This document shows, one piece after another, positions 58,075 to 64,000 of a stretch of 64,000 nt of DNA; position 1 is the stretch's first letter, and every line of letters begins with the position of its first letter. The stretch is from Plazaster borealis (Eukaryota > Echinodermata > Asteroidea > Forcipulatida > Labidiasteridae), in assembly GCA_021014325.1 (NCBI GenBank), contig CM037463.1:10051001-10115000 (forward strand). The letters run 5' to 3'. A model generated the notes under the pieces. The model did no database searches. It was not told the DNA's origin and saw only the letters and a program-made list of their open reading frames with translations. Position numbers and translations under genes: made by a program.

Positions 58075-58427
58075 TATTTCTGGTTTAATGAAACCAAGGA
58101 TGCCTCATACCTGAACTTCATCACTGTAGCTCGCAAGCCTGAGGAAAACCTGTAATCAAGGGTGCTTGCTACAATGTATGTGAACCAGAAATACCGGGGT
58201 AACCCAGTCCACGATAAGTGTTCTGGGTTCTTTTATGAAGCCAATCCAAGTACAACATGGGACCTACATACGGCTTAATGTCCCATCCGAAGGGCAAAGC
58301 AATTACGGCAAAGTCTCTTCCTCAAAGGACACTAGTGCCATGACTGGGACTCGAACCCACACTCTGCTGGTCAGAAACACCAGGGCTTGAGTCTGGTGCT
58401 CTTAACCGATCGGCCACGACACGCCAC
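58075..58427 (-). mobile_element. tRNA-derived SINE family F, copy 2
   Basis: On the minus strand the head reads GTGGCCGATCGGTTAAGAGC (A box) and, after a long variable region, GTGGGTTCGAGTCCCAG (B box). The layout is like a class II tRNA (Leu/Ser type). The body matches 40440-40786. Confidence 0.8.
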
Positions 58428-58880
58428 AAGAATTTATATATAAAGTCTGCCCCCTGCAATACTTCTTAAATATCGGCCGATTTAAAAAAAATAATAATTT
58501 CACAAAAATCATCAAGAGAAAACCATAAAGATTGCTCCAGATTGCACAGTAGGTCTTTTAAAACCAAGACCTTGTTTCAATTCAGCATGCTTCGGCCAAA
58601 CATCCAATAATTTGGGTCCAGAATGCCCCACAGCTTTGACAAATCCTGAGGAGAACCCTGTGCACCATGCCCCACAATCTGAAAAGGTAGAATTATCAAC
58701 ATTCCAATCATGACCCCCCAAAAAATACATGTTTACCCTACATTGCTCTGGTCCCTCCCTACAATATACCCAGGTTTAAGGTGTTATTACATTTGGTATA
58801 AATTTAGAGACCCTGTGCAACATTTAATGAACGTTTTTGCCTGCCCACAGAGCAATGTGCACTTCTGTGTGTCCCATAAC

Positions 58881-59335
58881 ACAGGGCTCAACTTGTACAC
58901 TGGACTGCAGGCCCGAGGCCAGTGGTTTTAGTGTCGGGCCAGTAAACTTACTGTATGACCGGACAAGTCCGGCAGTCTTGAGTTTCACAACTGAATAACG
59001 ATGCCTCACTGTGTAATATCTTGAACAGAAACAAATTATGTTCAAATGTTGACCTTGAGTCTGAAATATACCTATCAATTCTGTTGAGTAATGAAGTGTA
59101 CTCAATACCCCAAATAGACAGATGAGATCAATCTTCTCTTAAATGACTAAGTGCTTAATTGTTCAAACAAAAACAGTTGAATGCATACATGTATATATTA
59201 ATCTGTGTCAGGAGGACTCAGGAAGTCTTTTGCTCATTTTGATTCTGGTCTTGTACAGAATATTCTGGTTCAGTAAAAATGTTGAGCTACAAGCCCTGCA
59301 GTCTTTTGGATTTTTCTCCCAAATTCGAGCCCTGC
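58881..59335 (+). repeat. Dispersed repeat family D, copy 3
   Basis: CAGGGCTCAACTTGTACACT, CAGGCCCGAGGCCAGTGGTT, TCGGGCCAGTAAACTTAC, later GATTCTGGTCTTGTACAGA and the end AAATTCGAGCCCTGCA. The longest copy; ends GGGCTC.../...GAGCCCT are inverted. Confidence 0.75.
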
Positions 59336-60260
59336 ATAATGATGGCATACAAAATATGTATCTTTCTCTTTCCCAAGTCTATGTACATCAGGCATGTATC
59401 TATTGAAAAAATTTCCATCCTTTTCTTGTACGTGTATAACCCTCACTGCTTCTCTCTTTTCAACAGAATGACTAGTATCCTTAGTCCCCACACTGTAAAT
59501 CCGCATACGCTTCTATTGTACTGCGCAACCCACTGAAGGGAGTAGTTCTACAGGTGGTGAGTCATCTCCACACGGGAAGATGTTCTGAACCTCTTAATGG
59601 ATGCAGAGAGTATCGTAAATGCCAGACAGTGGCTCAGTGAGCAAACAACATTAGTGACCCAAAATAAGGCCGTCTTGGCTAGCCTGGTGCCCCGGTACTC
59701 TGTGAAAATTAAGGTTATATTCCTGTTCGGCCACAGGGAATCAAGCAAGATTGTATATTCTAAAGCTACATCATGCGACTTCGGCTATTGCCATTGGCTG
59801 CAGCGACAATGTTCCAATCACAGCCACTGCTGAAGCCATCAACTCGAATGGCCTTGTATCACACATCATCTCTCAAAAGGTTTGTGTGACCCACTACCCG
59901 TTTCAATAGTGAAGCCCAAATGCCAAAGTATTAAAATAACATGCAGTTTAAAATTTGAATGCCACAATGTTTTTCCAACAAATGCTATTTCATATAATTT
60001 CAGTACTTCAAAATCCCTGACTAAGGATTTTCAATACTCAAGGTTTTAAAAGCAATCAAGATATATGGTCAATGTATTGGCGGCTACAGACCTCTACGGC
60101 TAGATTTCCACGTTATCATGCATTGACGTATAGGACGTCCTTAGCAACACGCTTAGCAACAGTCGTAGCCGTAGCTGTAGCGGATACGTCCTACTTCTTG
60201 ACTTCTGTCACATGTCTGTTGCTTTCAGTAGTCTAGTTGGTAAAGATTCAAAGCAGTCAA
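59336..60260. other. No gene seen
   Basis: Open frames of 66-85 codons on both strands; none is recognised. A weak inverted arrangement (CTACGGCTAG / GTAGCCGTAGCTGTAGCGG) occurs near 60098-60183. Confidence 0.4.
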
Positions 60261-60267
60261 TAGGCCT

Positions 60268-60664
60268 ATACAGGGCTCCAAAAAAAAAATGGGGGGGGGG
60301 GGGTTATCCACAAGACCGCAGGACTTGTAGCTCAGAATCCTTACTGGACCGTGATTTTATTTACAAGACCAGAATCAAAATGAGAAGAGACCAGAATCAA
60401 AATGAGAACACAGTTTTATCATCTAAACTGTTTTACTATTAAACCAAACACTAAGAGAAGATTTATCTCTTCTGTTTTATCGGAGATATTCAGCAGGATT
60501 GAAAGATAATTTGTGAGACTCAAACTCAACATTTAACATCATTCTTTTGAGACAGAGATGTTGAATTGAAAAAAAAACAAGACAATCGGACTCGTCCTGT
60601 CTTGAGTTTACTGGCCTGACAATGAAATCACTGGCCTGTGGTCCAGTGTCAAATTCGTGCCCTG
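60268..60664 (-). repeat. Dispersed repeat family D, copy 4, reversed
   Basis: The right end reads TTTACTGGCCTGACAATGAA, ATCACTGGCCTGTGGTCCAG and ATTCGTGCCCTG, the reverse of the family start. The left end has AGGGCTCC and a G-run. Contains a 22-bp direct duplication (ACCAGAATCAAAATGAGAA, ~60370-60405). Confidence 0.7.
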
Positions 60665-62455
60665 CTATGTCTTTCAAATGATTTCCAGGGCTACATTTAA
60701 CAAGAAATATGGAGACAATTTCCTCTGTTCCTGCTGACTGCTTCAAGCCTGGACAACTCCCACTCCAAACTTACTCAAATATGGGAATTTCATGAAGGTC
60801 ATATAGTAGCCTTTCTCTCTTTAAACAAGGGTCTTTGCCCTGGTGTTCCTTTAACAAAAATGTTCAAGGCAGCCTGTCTGATCAATGTTCATTGTAGGCG
60901 ACCCTTGTTTCATGGACAGCAGCCTTTCTCTATTGACCCAATTCGCCAGACGTCATTCACCACAATGAATCTTGGTTGTGCCATCTTTACATGCAATTTG
61001 ACTCCCAGAATGGAGGACCATGGGCAGACAGCAGCGGGAGCTGCATGTGAGTTGTGAAGTCAGTGCAAGGGGTCACATAGACTATGTTACATGTACAGTA
61101 TGAATTCATGGTCTACATACTGCATGATGTACATAATTATGTATAGGCAGTTGGGCAAGAGTGCGTCCCAAATCCTCTTCTCCTGTATGTCACTCCACAC
61201 CAAACTTGGAAAAGATTGGAATACCTGACCCTGTTATGAGCTCTTGTTGTTTGGGCCTACTGGCCCCAGTCCTAAGTTCACTTTGCCAAAGTTGAACATC
61301 AAAGAATTTGGGACTGGAAGGGTTAAGTCTATTCTAGGGTTGCTTGAAACTCATTTTGTTTTCACGTGTAATTCTGGAAAGGAGGAAATCATTTTCCTTG
61401 ACCCGGAAACTTAAAATATCAATAGGAGTATTTCAACGGGAAACTAACCATAAGTTGAGGGCCTAGGCAGATAAGACGGCCTCCGATATTCAAAGGCTAA
61501 ATGATGAGCATACATGTAGTGTACTTGGAAAATACTAATTGGACTGCCAAGAAGAGTGTTAATCAACTGCGAAAATGAAGGACATACCTCAATCAAAAGC
61601 AATCTGACAAATCAACTTTCTTCCAAGACTTAGTGTACTACACGTATGATATCAAACAAATAACAGGATGTATGAATGCACTATTTGCAGTGCAATATTG
61701 GCAGGGTTCTCCCAAGGTTTTTTCAAAACTGTGTGGCATTCTGGACCAAAAATGTTGAAGTTTGGCCGAAGCACGCTGAATTGAAACAAGGTCTTCGGAA
61801 TGTTTTCTACTTGGTGTTTTAAAAGCCTTTACTGTGCAATCTGGAGTATTCTCTTGATGTTTTTGCTTATCGGCCGAAATTTGCGCTGTCGGCAGGTACG
61901 CGTTACGCTAGCTTGCATGTGCGTGCATTAGGGAGTTCCCTGAATGGCATATGACACAGCACTGATAGTGTATAAACAGATCTTTATCATGGTGTGGCCA
62001 TCTTGATTTTTTCTTCACTCCACATTTTTGTAACCAAACATGTCAAACCGAGGCTGAAAGGAGAAATAGTCTGGTTCCTTTTTTTTGTGCAATGATTATT
62101 AAAGATTTACTACAAAGAATTACTGTTATTGGATACAGGGAACATGACCAAGATGGTGGCAGCATTATAAAGGTCCGTTGTACAAAAACATTTCTACCTG
62201 TAGTGTAAAAATTCAAAAGCAATTTCAGTTGTTGTGCACCCTTTGTTCTACATTGAAAGTGTACAAGTATTGCTTCACTGTAGAACAATGAAAAACTAGA
62301 AATGAACAGGAAACACGAGTTTCATTTTGGATGCAAGTTGATGTGTTTCCTTTCAACTACATGTAACTTATGTGACTAAATCCTTCAACGCATGGCAGAG
62401 ACATGTGTGCATGATGTCATAAAGAAAATTGAGAAGTCCTTACAAATTTGAACAT
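60665..62455. other. No gene seen
   Basis: No supported coding sequence. A lone GGGACTGGAAGGGTTAA at ~61310-61326 resembles the right end of the piggyBac-like MITEs, without a left partner. Confidence 0.4.
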
Positions 62456-62460
62456 TTTGA

Positions 62461-62566
62461 GCGCATGGGAAAGCTGTACCTCAAATTCCAACAATTTGAG
62501 CGCATGGGAAATCTACCTCGAATTCCAACATACATGTAGCGCATGGGAAAGCTACCTCGAAACCAT
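62461..62566. repeat. 39-bp tandem repeat, about 2.7 copies
   Basis: GCGCATGGGAAA(G/T)CT starts at 62461, 62500 and 62539, exactly 39 bp apart, followed each time by ACCTC(A/G)AA(T/A)... . Confidence 0.9.
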
Positions 62567-64000
62567 GTGGACCAACTGTACTGTAGAGACCTTTTTAGCT
62601 TTTAGAATGGCGGTTTTATTTTAAAAGCACTGTAATTTGACCATCACAGTGTGTCCACAATTCCAAATCGTTAACTGTGATGGTACTGTACCCAGCCAGG
62701 CATAATCATACGTACATAGCTTCCTAATTTACACAACGTGCGTGTACATGTACCACCAGCCTTCTACACTGTAGTGTTATGTATGCTGAAAAAATTGTGC
62801 AGAGCTATGATCAGGCATCATATTTTGGTCCTTGAAAAAAGTAGGAACATTTTTTTTGAGCACAAGAATGGCTGGCCTACTTGTTCATTTATATACAATC
62901 GGCTCTCGCTATAAAGAGCACTTTATAAAGAGGTTCTGCTCATAAAAAGTACATTCTGAAGTCCTGAATCTCATTTCTGCTTTGTGTTTCTTTGTTTTGC
63001 TGTCCTCTTATAACAACGTTCCTGCTATAAAAAGGTAATTTCCAGTGACCTTGTTACATGTATAACGAGAGTCGACTGTATAGGCTTTAGTAATAGTAGA
63101 CTTTTCAGGCTGTCTAATCACAGTTTCTCTTATTTTTGTCCTTAGGCAACAAAATCAAAATTCAGACTACAGTAGGAAAAACATCATGCCTGTATGATGT
63201 ACAATGTTTTGTATGCTGCATATAAATCTACAGGCTTTGTGATTTAATAAAACATTTTGAGATCTAAATTGCACACACTGAGGTTGTGAAATTAACTAAA
63301 AATGATAATTGCGAATACGTGCACACATGACTACACTTAAAACACCTGTGTACGGACACACTGCGCTGAAGATGAAGGATGGTCTATTCACAAGTTAGTA
63401 TAATTACAGCTAAGTACTAGGCCACTACAAAGTGTGTGACCGTGGATTTTGACAGGGTGTAGGTGAAATTAATGAATAAAATTGTCCTTAGTGACTCAGT
63501 CAGACCAACTCGTAGACCTGTGCTAGTGTACACATAGATGCATCCTCATGTCATTTAATGTAACCATGGTAGAAATTAAGATCAGAACACCACTGCGGAG
63601 GTGGGGGAGGGGGTTTCATACCAATCTAACACAACCAATTTGAGATTGAAAGAGTTAACGATCTGATAAACGGACTTAGCTCTCTGCCCAATGGTATTAT
63701 AATCATTACTGTAACACGAGTGGGATCTCTACATTGTGAAATAGTTTAATTAATAGCTCAATTGTTATGTAATGTATTTAACATGGATGCTGAAAAACAC
63801 ACACACACATACATGTACAAACATATTTTGCAGAGTGCTGGATTTATGACTTTACACATTAGATTACACTAATGGCATTCATTATTTCCTAACCATTATT
63901 AATATTAAGCCATAATTTGCGAGTTACATTATAGATTTGAATATATATTGTCCATGGTACAATAACTTGCTTGATTACAAGTTACCGCATAAAATGCCTC
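62567..64000. other. No gene seen
   Basis: AT-rich; (CA)n at ~63796-63808; G-run near 63601. The missing ceramide synthase first exon was not recognised here. Confidence 0.4.

Noticed and set aside
58340..58427. Functional tRNA-Leu/Ser gene
   Set aside because: A and B boxes are present, but the sequence continues into a repeat body shared with 40440-40786 and lacks a clean acceptor stem; it is a SINE head.
61310..61326. Another piggyBac-like MITE
   Set aside because: Only one end-like string next to TTAA; no inverted partner was found nearby.
63646..63659. Right end of a CTCTTTCA-type TTAA element (TTGAAAGAGTTAAC)
   Set aside because: A single short match without a left end in reach; chance cannot be excluded.

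Overview
This window is eukaryotic genomic DNA from an invertebrate deuterostome, most likely an echinoderm and probably a sea star. That is an inference from two things: a spliced ceramide synthase gene of the CerS1 type, with short exons and roughly 0.5-2.4 kb introns, and a dense population of short palindromic elements of a kind I recall from asteroid genomes. No prokaryotic features, rRNA genes, CRISPR arrays or intact transposase genes were seen.

Layout. (1) 1-23000 is one head-to-tail tandem array of 16 visible units, the last cut by a gap. Most units are 1309-1318 bp. Three are long (2050, 2176 and 2069 bp) and two carry the same ~150-bp deletion. Part of the array has a two-unit higher-order period of ~2.63 kb. 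(2) 23001-23500 is a run of 500 N. The array is present before it and absent after it, so the right edge of the array is hidden there. (3) 23501-37970 is AT-rich, gene-poor DNA with short elements, a head-to-head inverted repeat pair, a long hairpin, and a ~290-bp insertion inside an older palindromic element. (4) 37972-45192 holds five minus-strand exons of a CerS1-like ceramide synthase. They give 268 codons of one continuous frame across canonical splice sites and include the HH and HDxxD residues of the Lag1p motif. About 80 N-terminal residues are missing, so the first exon or exons should lie upstream (higher coordinates), probably beyond 64000. (5) 45193-64000 is therefore probably first-intron and/or upstream DNA. 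It is crowded with nested elements, including two piggyBac-like MITEs with TTAA duplications sitting inside older repeats.

The only gene I can name is the ceramide synthase. Everything else supported is repeat structure. The most interesting points are the higher-order tandem array, whose minus strand shows splice-like open segments; a tRNA-derived SINE whose (TTA)n tail abuts a CerS1 splice acceptor; and the chains of nested insertions, where related copies show the empty site.
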